Shown here: piece after piece, positions 8,359 through 17,197 of the stretch | Numbering within the stretch: position 1 is the stretch's first letter | Layout: the number at the start of each line of letters is the position of its first letter | NCBI RefSeq assembly: GCF_031954365.1 | Contig: NZ_JAUSVZ010000018.1 | Direction: 5' to 3' (one strand) | From: Brevibacillus aydinogluensis | GTDB taxonomy: Bacteria; Bacillota; Bacilli; Brevibacillales; Brevibacillaceae | Length of the DNA: 64,000 nt | Translations under genes and position numbers: made by a program | Notes under the pieces: model-generated | The model's database searches: none | Told to the model about the DNA's origin: nothing | The model's input: only the letters and a program-made list of their open reading frames with translations

Positions 8359-9570
8359 ATGCGTGAAGAACCATCGACCAGGGAAGAGTACACGCTGCAC
8401 CTGCTGAAACGGTACAGCCAGTGGCTGCACCGGATCGAACAGGTGGACCGCGAGGAAGTGGATGCGCTCTCCCGCCAACTTGCCGGGGATCTCCCGGAGC
8501 CTGAATACATCGGTCACAAACAACTGCTGGAGGGAATTGTCACCCTGCATGAAAAAGTGACACATCTGCTGTGGTTGTCAGAACATTTAAAAATTATCCA
8601 CGACCTCAGCCACATCTTTGCCAAGACCTTTGAGGAAGAAAAGATTCTGTGGAAGGCCTTTGAACTGGTCTCCCGGGTCATGCCGACAGACGCCTTCCTG
8701 ATCGCCTTTTACGATGAAGGGGACAACGAGATCCGCATTCCGCTTTGCATCGACAGCGGGGTGAACTACGGTCCGATCACCCTCCCCTACGGAAAAGGTT
8801 TGATTTCCAAAGTGCTCGCCACCCGGCAAACCGTCCATCTGCAGACGTCGGATGATGAGGCGGAAGGGGCGTCCGTGCGGTGGGGCAACCCCGACAACGA
8901 CACCAATGCCTGCATTTTTGTGCCGCTGATGCTGGACAACCAGATCAAAGGGGTGATCTCCGCCCAGTCGTACCGCGAATTTGCCTACAAAAAGGAGCAC
9001 GAGGAACTGCTTGCCATCATCGGCTTCCAGGTGGCCAGCGCGATTGAAAACGCCAGGCTGTACGATCGGATGTACCAGATGTCGTTCAGGGACGAGCTGA
9101 GCGGCATTCTGAACTACCGCGCCTTTCACCGCGATCTGGAGCAGCTTCTAGAGAGCCAGCCGCCCTCCGTCGCGCTGATCATGTTCGACTCCGACCATCT
9201 GAAAGCGGTGAACGACCAGTACGGCCATCACCTGGGCGACGCGCTGATTCGGCGCATCGCCGAGGCGTTAAAACAGAGCGCCGCACCGGAAGACAGCGTC
9301 TACCGCTACGCCGGAGACGAGTTCATGCTGCTGTCCCCGCGGGCGACGCTGGACGAAGCGATGGCCAAAGTGGGCGCTGTCCGGGAGTACCTGCGCTTGC
9401 ACCCGCTGGTTTGCGAAGAGCAGGTCATTCCGGTATCGGTCAGCGTGGGAATCGCATGTTATCCCCAGCACGCCGACACGGCAGACGGGTTGAAGCGGGC
9501 GGCAGACGAAGCGCTCTACCGCTCCAAGCACAACGGGAAAAACTGTACCACGGTGTACGGTTCGGCGTAG
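8359..9570 (+). CDS. GAF-GGDEF diguanylate cyclase
   Basis: 403 residues: an N-terminal helical region (1-70), a GAF sensor domain (about 75-225) and a C-terminal GGDEF domain (about 240-400) making c-di-GMP from two GTP. The active-site loop reads YAGDEF, a permitted AGDEF variant, and the metal-binding FDSDHLKAVND motif is intact, so activity is likely. I see no RxxD inhibitory site just before the loop. No N-terminal membrane helix, so cytoplasmic. ATG 8359 follows GGAGGG by 6 nt; the longer open frame to 8194 lacks a ribosome site. Confidence 0.88.
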   Translation: MREEPSTREEYTLHLLKRYSQWLHRIEQVDREEVDALSRQLAGDLPEPEYIGHKQLLEGIVTLHEKVTHLLWLSEHLKIIHDLSHIFAKTFEEEKILWKAFELVSRVMPTDAFLIAFYDEGDNEIRIPLCIDSGVNYGPITLPYGKGLISKVLATRQTVHLQTSDDEAEGASVRWGNPDNDTNACIFVPLMLDNQIKGVISAQSYREFAYKKEHEELLAIIGFQVASAIENARLYDRMYQMSFRDELSGILNYRAFHRDLEQLLESQPPSVALIMFDSDHLKAVNDQYGHHLGDALIRRIAEALKQSAAPEDSVYRYAGDEFMLLSPRATLDEAMAKVGAVREYLRLHPLVCEEQVIPVSVSVGIACYPQHADTADGLKRAADEALYRSKHNGKNCTTVYGSA

Positions 9571-9574
9571 TGCT

Positions 9575-10924
9575 TTAGCGGCGGAACCAGGCGTAGATAA
9601 AGGTAAACAGCGGCGACAGCCACAAAAACAGGGCGTACGGCAGGTATTCAACCGTTGATACGTGCAGCATGTTGGTGAAAAACGCGCCGCTCACGCCCCA
9701 GGGAATGAGGGGATTGACCAGCGTGCCGCAGTCCTCCAGGGTGCGAGAGAGACGCTTGAGCTCCATCCCCCTGCGGGCAAAGGTCTCCCGAAACATCTGG
9801 CCAGGCAGCAGGATGGAGAGGTACTGCTCACCGGTCAGCGCGTTGACCAGAATGGAGGAGGTTCCGGCCAGCCCGACCAGCCCGCTGTCTCGCTTGATCC
9901 GTTGCATCAGCGAGCGAAACAGGCCATCAAACACGCCGCTGTGGTGCAGCAGACCGCCCAGCGAGAGAGCGATCAGGATCAGAGAGAGCGACCAGGTCAT
10001 CGACATCAGGCCGCCGCGGTTGACGATCGAGGCGACAATGTCATTGGAAAACGAGGCGTGAAACCCATTTTGCATCACATTCAGCCACTCGGCCGGCGAG
10101 GTCACGCCCTGCAGCAGCGCAGCGACCGCGATCCCGCCGGCAATGCCCGTAACCAGCGTCGGCATGATCGGTATGCGCATGGCGGAGCAGAAGAGCACAG
10201 CCAACGCCGGCAGCAGGGTCAGGGCCGAGATGGTAAAGTGCTGCTCCAGTTCCTGCCGGATGGCGTAAATTCCCTGCAGGTCGACAGGCGCTGTCTGTCC
10301 CTGCAGAGCAAAGAACAGCACGGTAATGGCAAATGCGGGGACGGTCGTCCGCGTCATGAAGCGAATATGCGTCGTCAATGGCACGTCCGTCACTCCGGCG
10401 GCAATGTTGGTCGTGTCGGACAATGGCGACATTTTGTCCCCAAAACAAGCGCCGCAGATGACGGCACCTGCCGTTACGAGCGGGTCCATCCCCAGGGCGG
10501 TGGAGACACCCATCATCGCGACGCCGACCGTGCTGACCGTGGTGAACGAGCTTGCGGTTACGGTAGAGATGACGAGCGTCAGGAACAGGGCGCTCAGCGC
10601 AAAATACTGCGGCTGGATGATGGCGATCCCGTAGTACAGGATGGTCGGAATCGTTCCGCTCATCATCCATACCCCGATCAGGATGCCGATCAGCGCGAGA
10701 AGCAGCATCGGCGCGACGGCTGACTGCACCCCTTTCACCAGGCCTTCCTCCATACGGCTCCACCTGATGCCGTACAGGCGCAGCAGAACCGTGGAGGCCA
10801 CGGTCGCGGCCAACAGCGGCATGTGCGGCTCGGCTTTTCCCCAGAACATGGCGGGAAACAGCACGGCAACGACGGCAGCCAGCACCGATGCGCTTTGCGC
10901 AAACGACAACGATTTGTTCATCAA
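9575..10924 (-). CDS. nhaC: NhaC-family Na+/H+ antiporter
   Basis: A 449-residue polytopic membrane protein with about 11-12 hydrophobic segments. Conserved NhaC features include GACFGDKMSPLSDTTN (near 175) and the TASSFTTVSTVG stretch. Exchanges sodium for protons; some relatives exchange malate/lactate. TTG 10924 has AAGGAG 8 nt upstream; ATG 10921 is a possible alternative. Converges on the cyclase gene with only 4 nt between stops and no clear terminator. Confidence 0.85.
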   Translation of the reverse strand: MMNKSLSFAQSASVLAAVVAVLFPAMFWGKAEPHMPLLAATVASTVLLRLYGIRWSRMEEGLVKGVQSAVAPMLLLALIGILIGVWMMSGTIPTILYYGIAIIQPQYFALSALFLTLVISTVTASSFTTVSTVGVAMMGVSTALGMDPLVTAGAVICGACFGDKMSPLSDTTNIAAGVTDVPLTTHIRFMTRTTVPAFAITVLFFALQGQTAPVDLQGIYAIRQELEQHFTISALTLLPALAVLFCSAMRIPIMPTLVTGIAGGIAVAALLQGVTSPAEWLNVMQNGFHASFSNDIVASIVNRGGLMSMTWSLSLILIALSLGGLLHHSGVFDGLFRSLMQRIKRDSGLVGLAGTSSILVNALTGEQYLSILLPGQMFRETFARRGMELKRLSRTLEDCGTLVNPLIPWGVSGAFFTNMLHVSTVEYLPYALFLWLSPLFTFIYAWFRR

Positions 10925-11126
10925 TAGTCATACTCCTTGTACAAAGTGGAATGTATGCACGTTTCCGCTTTTTGGCTTTACGGCTTTTGTGCTTTTGTGC
11001 GTTTAAGTGAGATAGGGGTACTGTAGCCTGATTTGCTTGATTCGTCAATGATTTTTGTCGTATTCAGAATGGTAAAAAAATAGTGGGCAATTACGTCATA
11101 GGGATTTTCCTGCCGCTGTCCACCCC
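10925..11126. other. Divergent intergenic region, left part
   Basis: Separates nhaC from the second sugar locus. It holds the nhaC ribosome site (about 10933-10940) and AT-rich sequence that should include the nhaC promoter, but no clear -35/-10 pair stands out on the minus strand. Confidence 0.4.
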
Positions 11127-11179
11127 GAATTTCAGACGCGTTTTCGTCCTTGTCTGTTCTACGTCCCCCTTCTTACAAT
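11127..11179 (+). promoter_or_regulatory. Promoter 1 of the second sugar locus with 20-bp upstream element
   Basis: The 20-mer GAATTTCAGACGCGTTTTCG (11127-11146) is followed after 3 nt by -35 TTGTCT (11150-11155), an 18-nt spacer and -10 TACAAT (11174-11179). The same arrangement, with one mismatch in the 20-mer, is found at 14711-14763. A site directly abutting the -35 suits an activator, or a repressor that blocks polymerase. Confidence 0.7.
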
Positions 11180-11240
11180 AAACCTACAGCGCTGTGTAGT
11201 AGAACATTCGCAGGAAGAACACGTAAATCGGGGTGAACGC

Positions 11241-12257
11241 ATGAAGACAGTGGAAGAATTGGAACGGAAAATGACAGAACCTTCAGACGATTTGGTTCGA
11301 GCGGTATCCCAACTGGACGGGGATCTGATCATCCTCGGCGTCGGCGGCAAGATGGGACCCAGTTTGGCCATGTTGGCGAAAAACGCGATCAGGGCGGCAG
11401 GAGGGAAGCAGCGGGTGATTGGCGTTTCCCGTTTTTCCTCCGGGACGCTCCGATCCAAGCTGGAGGCAGCCGGGATTGAAACGATATCGGCCGATTTGCT
11501 GGACGACCAACAGCTTCAGCAGCTGCCCAAGGCGGAGAATGTCATCTACATGGCCGGCCAAAAGTTTGGCACGACTGGCCGAGAGCCGTATACCTGGGCG
11601 ATGAATGCCTACCTGCCGGGCCGGGTAGCGGAAGCGTTTCGCCACTCGCGGATCGTCTCCTATTCGACGGGGAACGTGTATCCGCTTATGCCGGTCAAAG
11701 GGGGAGGAGCCACCGAGGAGACGCCGGTTGCGCCGGTGGGCGAATACGCGCAGTCGTGCCTGGGCCGGGAGCGGATTTTCTCCTATTTTTCAACCGTTTA
11801 CAACATCCCCATGCTGCATTTTCGGCTCAATTATGCGATAGACATGAGATACGGGGTCCTGCTGGAAGTAGCCTCAGCCGTCCGCGAGCGGCAGCCGATT
11901 GATTTGAGCATGGGGCACGTCAACGTCATCTGGCAGGGGGACGCCAACGAAATGGCGATCCGCTCGCTCGCCCTGTGCGACACGCCTCCTCGCATCCTGA
12001 ACGTAACCGGTCCGGAAACGATTTCCGTACGCTGGCTGGCTGAACAGTTCGCCAAGCGCTTTGGGGTCGATCCCATCTTCGTGAACGAGGAGCAGGATAC
12101 CGCCCTCCTGAGCAATGCGTCTGAAGCCCATCGGCTGTTCGGGTACCCGCGGGTCTCGCTTCAGCAGATGATCGACTGGACGGTGGAGTGGATCGAAGCG
12201 GGCGGCGAGATTTTGAACAAAGCGACGCGCTTCCAGGAGCGAAAGGGGGAATTTTGA
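11241..12257 (+). CDS. NAD-dependent epimerase/dehydratase family protein
   Basis: A 338-residue extended short-chain dehydrogenase. A Rossmann glycine motif sits at about residues 31-38 (ILGVGGKMG), and the C-terminal half resembles sugar-nucleotide epimerases (RILNVTGPETISVRWLAEQF). The usual YxxxK is not obvious; a Y-A-Q-S-C stretch (GEYAQSCLGRERIF) lies where it would be expected, so the Lys seems replaced. Could act on a uronate or keto-sugar; substrate unknown. First gene after promoter 1; start ATG with GGGTGA upstream. The next gene starts 1 nt after its stop. Confidence 0.7.
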   Translation: MKTVEELERKMTEPSDDLVRAVSQLDGDLIILGVGGKMGPSLAMLAKNAIRAAGGKQRVIGVSRFSSGTLRSKLEAAGIETISADLLDDQQLQQLPKAENVIYMAGQKFGTTGREPYTWAMNAYLPGRVAEAFRHSRIVSYSTGNVYPLMPVKGGGATEETPVAPVGEYAQSCLGRERIFSYFSTVYNIPMLHFRLNYAIDMRYGVLLEVASAVRERQPIDLSMGHVNVIWQGDANEMAIRSLALCDTPPRILNVTGPETISVRWLAEQFAKRFGVDPIFVNEEQDTALLSNASEAHRLFGYPRVSLQQMIDWTVEWIEAGGEILNKATRFQERKGEF

Positions 12258-12258
12258 G

Positions 12259-13320
12259 GTGGTCCAAGGGCTTCGTCCGGCTGTCGCCAAAAACCTGTAC
12301 GAAGGGGTGGTGATTCCGGCCCACCCGCTCGCGCTCGATGCCTCACGCAAGCTGGACGAACGGCGGCAGCGCGGGCTGACGCGATACTATCTGGCTGCCG
12401 GAGCCGGTGGAGTGGCCGTGGGAGTCCACACGACCCAGTTTGAGATCAGGGACCGGGAGATCAATCTGCTGGAACCGGTGCTGTGTCTCGCTGCCGAGGA
12501 AGTGGAGCGGGCGGGAAAAACCGACTCGTTCATCAAGGTAGCAGGCATTTGCGGCCCCACCGCACAGGCGCTGCACGAAGCGGAATTGGCGGCCAAACTG
12601 GGCTACGATCTGGGGCTGGTCAGCATGGGAGGGCTTCACGACTGGAGTGAAGCGGACCTGCTGCGGCGAACCGAGGAGATCGCCAAAGTCATCCCGGTGT
12701 TTGGCTTTTACCTGCAGCCCGCAGTCGGGGGACGGGTGCTGAGCGCCGCGTTTTGGCGGGAGTTTGCCGAGATTCCCGGCGTCATGGCGGTGAAGATCGC
12801 CCCGTTCAACCGGTACCAGACGCTCGATGTCGTGCGGGCCGTCTGCCAATCCAGCCGCCGTGACGACATTGCCCTGTACACGGGCAACGACGACAACATC
12901 GTCGCCGATCTGCTGACGATCTATCGGGTTTGGGTGGACGGAAAGCCGGTGGAAAAACGGATCGTCGGGGGGCTGCTCGGCCACTGGGCGGTCTGGACGC
13001 ATGCGGCTGTGAGGCTGCTCGACGAGATCAAGCGGGCGAGGGAGAGCGGGATGATTCCGGCAGAGCTGCTGGTCCGCGGCATCGCCGTTACGGACGCCAA
13101 TGCCGCCTTTTTCGACCCCGCACATCACTTTGCCGGGTGCATCCCCGGCATCCACGAAGTGCTGCGGCGGCAGGGGCTGCTGGCGGGGCGATGGTGCCTG
13201 CGGCCGGATGAAGAACTGTCGGAAGGCCAGATGGAGGAGATTGACCGCGTGTACCGGGAGTACCCGGAGCTAAATGACGATTGGTTTGTCCAAAAACATT
13301 TGGATGAGTGGCTGTCATAA
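12259..13320 (+). CDS. Dihydrodipicolinate synthase-family aldolase/lyase
   Basis: 353 residues of the DHDPS/N-acetylneuraminate lyase TIM-barrel family, which forms a Schiff base with 2-keto acids. A Lys in the right place is visible (GVMAVKIAPFNR, near residue 178), with a Tyr in FGFYLQP about 25 residues earlier. It is longer than DapA (about 290 aa) and sits among sugar genes, so it more likely cleaves a 2-keto-3-deoxy sugar acid than makes dipicolinate precursor. Start GTG 12259 follows AAAGGGGGA by 9 nt. The C-terminal 60 residues are an extension without a motif I know. Confidence 0.75.
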   Translation: MVQGLRPAVAKNLYEGVVIPAHPLALDASRKLDERRQRGLTRYYLAAGAGGVAVGVHTTQFEIRDREINLLEPVLCLAAEEVERAGKTDSFIKVAGICGPTAQALHEAELAAKLGYDLGLVSMGGLHDWSEADLLRRTEEIAKVIPVFGFYLQPAVGGRVLSAAFWREFAEIPGVMAVKIAPFNRYQTLDVVRAVCQSSRRDDIALYTGNDDNIVADLLTIYRVWVDGKPVEKRIVGGLLGHWAVWTHAAVRLLDEIKRARESGMIPAELLVRGIAVTDANAAFFDPAHHFAGCIPGIHEVLRRQGLLAGRWCLRPDEELSEGQMEEIDRVYREYPELNDDWFVQKHLDEWLS

Positions 13321-13352
13321 GTCCCAACAGGCGCAGGGAGGAGGGCGTGGCG

Positions 13353-14702
13353 ATGCAGATCAAAATCAAGATCGGGGTTATCGGACCAGTCGCGATTGTG
13401 GAAAACATCCGGGAGGCGATCAAATCGTTTCCCAATTTCATCCCCGTATTTCGCGCTTCCGATCAGATTACGGACGCGCCCGTCTTTGCCCGAGAGTTGA
13501 TGGACGAAGTGGAGGTGCTGCTGTTTTCCGGCTACTATCCGTACAAAATCGCCAAGGAATCCGTGTCCTTTACCGTCCCGGTCCACTACGTGCCGCTAAC
13601 GGGAACGGGACTGTACCGCGCGCTGTTTCGCCTGTATCCGTACAGGAAGAGGGGCTGCTTCTCCATTGACACGATTGCCCCGCAGGCGGTGGAAAAAGTG
13701 CTGAACGAACTGGGAGAGCCGTTTGCCGAGATGCACTACTACAGCGGGGGCTCCTATCAGGTGGAGGAGATGATCCGCTTTCACCGGGAAGCGTTTGAGC
13801 AGGGGATAAGCGACGGGGCGCTGACCGGCGTGAAGGCCGTGTCCGACGCGCTGACCAGTCTTGGCATTCCCAACGAGTGGGTGACGCCCACCATCCAGGA
13901 CATCACCGTATCCCTGGAGCGGGCGCTGCTGTCCACGGAGAAGCGGCGCAACAAGGAGTCGCAAATTGTCTTTGGACTGATTCAGATCGACGGCTACACG
14001 CAGTGGGTAGAGCGGAGCTCGTCCGAGTACGACGTGCAGAAGCGAAAACTGGAGATTCACCGGATGTTTCTCGATTACGTGGGCTGCCTGGACGGCTATT
14101 TGACCAGCCTGGGCGGGGGAGAGTACCAGTTTGTCACCACCCGGGGAATTTTCGAACGGGAGACGAGAGGGTACAAATTCATTCCGCTCTTGACGGACGC
14201 GAAATCCGCCCTGGGCGTTTCGCTCAGTATTGGCGTCGGCTTTGGCAAGTCGGCCAACGAAGCGGGAACCCACGCCCGGCTGGCGCTCCGCCAGTCCAAA
14301 GAGTTCGGAGGGGACATCTGCTTCATCGTGCTGGAAGACAGGAGCGTCATCGGACCGGTCGAAATGGCGCATCCGATGGTGTACGGGCTGTCCATCACCG
14401 ACAAGGACCTGCTGCAAAAGGCGGAAAAGGCGGGCATGACCGCTGCCTACATGAGCAAACTGATGGCACAGGTGACGCGTCTGGGGAAAACGGAGTACAC
14501 CGCGCAAGAGCTGGCCTCGATTCTCGGGGTGACCGTCCGCAGCGCCCACCGCATCTTGCTGCAGTGGCTCGACGCCGGGCTGGTGGAGATCGTCGGGGTG
14601 GAAAAAATCACGTCGCGGGGCAGGCCGCGGCAGGTGTACCGCCTCTCTTTTGCCGCCTCTCCGATCAACCACAGCGAGCATGAGCGGGCCTCGGCCGAGT
14701 GA
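13353..14702 (+). CDS. Transcriptional regulator with GGDEF-like core and C-terminal HTH
   Basis: 449 residues. The first ~190 look like a sensor domain (IKIGVIGPVAIVENIREAI at the start). The middle (about 215-350) resembles a nucleotide-cyclase/GGDEF fold: FGLIQIDGYTQWVE, LGGGEYQFV at the position of the GGDEF loop, and SIGVGFGKSANEAGTHARLAL. The C-terminus (about 385-440) is a winged helix: YTAQELASILGVTVRSAHRI. Likely controls the promoters at 11150 and 14734. Start ATG 13353 with GGAGGAGGG 7 nt upstream; GTG 13347 possible. Whether the GGDEF-like core binds a nucleotide is unknown. Confidence 0.65.
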   Translation: MQIKIKIGVIGPVAIVENIREAIKSFPNFIPVFRASDQITDAPVFARELMDEVEVLLFSGYYPYKIAKESVSFTVPVHYVPLTGTGLYRALFRLYPYRKRGCFSIDTIAPQAVEKVLNELGEPFAEMHYYSGGSYQVEEMIRFHREAFEQGISDGALTGVKAVSDALTSLGIPNEWVTPTIQDITVSLERALLSTEKRRNKESQIVFGLIQIDGYTQWVERSSSEYDVQKRKLEIHRMFLDYVGCLDGYLTSLGGGEYQFVTTRGIFERETRGYKFIPLLTDAKSALGVSLSIGVGFGKSANEAGTHARLALRQSKEFGGDICFIVLEDRSVIGPVEMAHPMVYGLSITDKDLLQKAEKAGMTAAYMSKLMAQVTRLGKTEYTAQELASILGVTVRSAHRILLQWLDAGLVEIVGVEKITSRGRPRQVYRLSFAASPINHSEHERASAE

Positions 14703-14710
14703 GCGGGAAG

Positions 14711-14763
14711 GAATTTCAGACGGGTTTTCGACATTGACCCATTATCTGGGGATTGCGTACAGT
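14711..14763 (+). promoter_or_regulatory. Promoter 2 of the second sugar locus with the same 20-bp element
   Basis: GAATTTCAGACGGGTTTTCG (14711-14730), 3 nt, -35 TTGACC (14734-14739), 18-nt spacer, -10 TACAGT (14758-14763). Geometry is identical to promoter 1. Transcript start near 14770 gives a leader of about 130 nt before the binding-protein gene. Confidence 0.7.
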
Positions 14764-14824
14764 TGAAGTACAGCAGCATTTATCTGAATGTTTTCAATAT
14801 TATTTCCGAATGGGGCTTGGACCT

Positions 14825-14866
14825 GGATGAGCGGTCCACCGTCCTGACGGCAGACCCGGCTCATCC
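14825..14866 (+). other. Long stem-loop in the 5' leader of the sugar-binding protein gene
   Basis: GGATGAGC (14825-14832) pairs with GCTCATCC (14859-14866); nested inside, GGTC pairs with GACC and CCGTC (14839-14843) with GACGG (14846-14850). This gives about 17 paired bases with only small internal loops. No U-tract follows, so it is not a simple terminator. It ends 32 nt before the start codon. Confidence 0.6.
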
Positions 14867-14898
14867 GATTGGTAACGGAAAAAAACGGGGGGATTCGC

Positions 14899-16233
14899 AT
14901 GCGTAAACACCGCATCATCAAATGGCTGGCAGCCGTTGGCCTTAGCGGAACGCTGCTCATCAGCGGCTGCTCGGGCAGCCAGGACGCCGCTGGAGAGACC
15001 GGCGAAAAGGTGTCCATAAAACTCGGCTACTACTCGTCCGGCTCCTCGGATGCAAAAATGCAGGAGCTGGTGAAGCGATTCATGGAAAAGCACCGCAACA
15101 TCGAAGTGACGACAGAATCGGCGCCATACGGCAAGTTCTTTCAAAAGCTGGACACCCAGATTGCCGCCGGCAGCGCGCCTGACGTCTGGCTCTCCGACGG
15201 TGTCTACGTGGCCAAGTTTGCCGAGCGGGGGGCTGCCAGGGATCTGACCGACTGGGTCATGAGGGACTTGAACACGGACGACTACTACGGCCTGGAGTTC
15301 AACAAGGACGCCGACGGACGCTACTGGGGAGTGCCGCAGGGGCTGCAGATCGCGGTGCTGTTTTACAACAAGGAGATGTTTGACAAAGCGGGAGTGCCGT
15401 ACCCGAACGAAAACTGGACCTGGGACGATCTGAAACAAGCGGCTGAAGTGCTTACGCTTGACAGCAGCGGACGCAATGCCCGCGACCCGGCCTTTGACGG
15501 AAAGGCTGTCAATCAATTCGGCCTGGCCTTTTTCAGCATCACCGAGGGCTGGATGAGCGTGCTCAAGTCCTACGGCGGCGGCGTATTGGACGAGACGATG
15601 CAAAAATCGATCATCCAATCGCCGGAAAACAAGCAGGCGCTGGAGTGGATTGTGGACGGGATGAAGCGCAACCTGTTTACCGATCCGAGCGATCTGAAAA
15701 GCTTTAAAAGCCCGGTCGCCCCGTTCCCCAGCAGGCAGGCAGCGATGCGGATCGGCATTTACGCCAGGGTGCTGGCGGCCAACGAAGCGGGCCTGAACTA
15801 CGACGTTACCCTGCTGCCCAAAGGGCCGGACGGCAAGCGGTTTGCCCCGATCATCGCCAATTCCTGGGTGATCAACAGCAAGACGAGCGACGCGAAGGCA
15901 CAGGCTGCCTGGGAGTGGATCAAGTACTGGGTGACGGACGACGAGGTGCAGCAGGAATGGGCCCGTCTGGGCGAAGCGGTGCCGGTGAAAAAATCGGTGG
16001 CGAACTCCCCGCTGTTCCTCGATACCGGCACTCCGCCGCAAAACAAGCAGGCGTTTTTGGACAGCTTCGCCTTCGCCGGCCGGCTGGACGACAACGCGGT
16101 GTGGGAAGAGTGGCTGAGCAAGTTTAACGACAACATGAACCGTGCCTTCTTGGGCGAGATGTCGGTAGAGGAAGCGATGGCCAAGGCGGATCAAGAAGTG
16201 CAGCAGGTGCTGGACGCATTTTACAAAAAGTGA
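14899..16233 (+). CDS. ABC sugar transporter, substrate-binding lipoprotein (second locus)
   Basis: A 444-residue family-1 solute-binding lipoprotein; lipobox I21-S-G-C24 after a short positively charged start. Typical motifs include ENWTWDDLKQAAEVL and the VNSWVINSK-like hinge. ATG 14899 has six G residues 6 nt upstream; the in-frame start at 14869 lacks one. Leads a run of seven tightly packed genes. With a lyase and hexosaminidase downstream lacking signal peptides, it probably captures oligosaccharides rather than monomers. No ATPase gene is present, so a shared one is needed. Confidence 0.88.
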   Translation: MRKHRIIKWLAAVGLSGTLLISGCSGSQDAAGETGEKVSIKLGYYSSGSSDAKMQELVKRFMEKHRNIEVTTESAPYGKFFQKLDTQIAAGSAPDVWLSDGVYVAKFAERGAARDLTDWVMRDLNTDDYYGLEFNKDADGRYWGVPQGLQIAVLFYNKEMFDKAGVPYPNENWTWDDLKQAAEVLTLDSSGRNARDPAFDGKAVNQFGLAFFSITEGWMSVLKSYGGGVLDETMQKSIIQSPENKQALEWIVDGMKRNLFTDPSDLKSFKSPVAPFPSRQAAMRIGIYARVLAANEAGLNYDVTLLPKGPDGKRFAPIIANSWVINSKTSDAKAQAAWEWIKYWVTDDEVQQEWARLGEAVPVKKSVANSPLFLDTGTPPQNKQAFLDSFAFAGRLDDNAVWEEWLSKFNDNMNRAFLGEMSVEEAMAKADQEVQQVLDAFYKK

Positions 16234-16245
16234 GGGCGCGTCGAG

Positions 16246-17166
16246 ATGGAAACGGTGAAGAAAAATGCCCTAAAGAAGAGCGAGGGGAGATGGGGACTTT
16301 TAATGGTCTCCCCTTACATCGTCCACTTCGTCGTGTTTGTGGCGGTGACGTTTCTCGCCTCGCTCTATTTCAGTTTTTCGGACTATGACATCCTGAATCC
16401 GCCAAAGTGGGTGGGTCTGGCCAATTACGAGAAGCTGGTGCAGGACCCGGTGTTTTGGAAAGCGCTGTGGAACACCGTTTATTTCGCCGTCTTGTTCGTG
16501 CCGGCCCAGACCTTTCTGGCACTGGTGCTGGCGGTCGCGCTGAACCAGAAGCTGAGGGGGTTGAAGCTGATCCGGCTGGCCCATTTTCTGCCGGTCATCT
16601 CCTCCTGGACGGTGATCTACTACGTGGCCGACGCGATCTTCAACCCGCGTTTCGGCATGGCCAACTCCCTGCTCATGCGGCTGGGGCTGGAGCCGCAGAA
16701 ATGGCTGCAGGACGAGTTGCTGGTCATCCCCATCCTGGTGCTGGTGGCTGTCTGGAAGGGGGTCGGCTACATCATGGTGATCTTTCTGGCGGGTCTGCAA
16801 AACGTTCCGCAGGAGATGTACGAGGCGGCCGACATCGACGGAGCGGGAACAGTCAAAAAGTTTTTCAAGATCACCATGCCGATGATCTCCGGGACGACCT
16901 TTTTGGTCCTCATCCTCAGCACCATCTCCACGTTTCAGGCGTTTGAGCAAATCTACGTGATGACCGGCGGATCGGTGGACGCCACGGCGGCCGGCGGCCC
17001 CAACAACGCCAGCCTGCTGCTGATGGTGTACCTGTATCGCGAAGGCTTTTCCTTCCTCCATATGGGCTATGCCTCGGCAATCGCCTGGGTGCTGTTCATC
17101 ATTTTGTTCGTGCTTACGCTGATCCAGGTCAAACTGCAAAAGCGCTGGGTGTATTACGAGAAATAA
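16246..17166 (+). CDS. ABC sugar transporter permease (second locus)
   Basis: 306 residues, six predicted helices, EAA loop MYEAADIDGAGTVKKFFKI near residues 190-208. MalF/LacF type. Gap to the binding-protein gene is 12 nt. Confidence 0.88.
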   Translation: METVKKNALKKSEGRWGLLMVSPYIVHFVVFVAVTFLASLYFSFSDYDILNPPKWVGLANYEKLVQDPVFWKALWNTVYFAVLFVPAQTFLALVLAVALNQKLRGLKLIRLAHFLPVISSWTVIYYVADAIFNPRFGMANSLLMRLGLEPQKWLQDELLVIPILVLVAVWKGVGYIMVIFLAGLQNVPQEMYEAADIDGAGTVKKFFKITMPMISGTTFLVLILSTISTFQAFEQIYVMTGGSVDATAAGGPNNASLLLMVYLYREGFSFLHMGYASAIAWVLFIILFVLTLIQVKLQKRWVYYEK

Positions 17167-17197
17167 GGATGGGTCCCGGAGTGAAAGGAGGCGTTCC

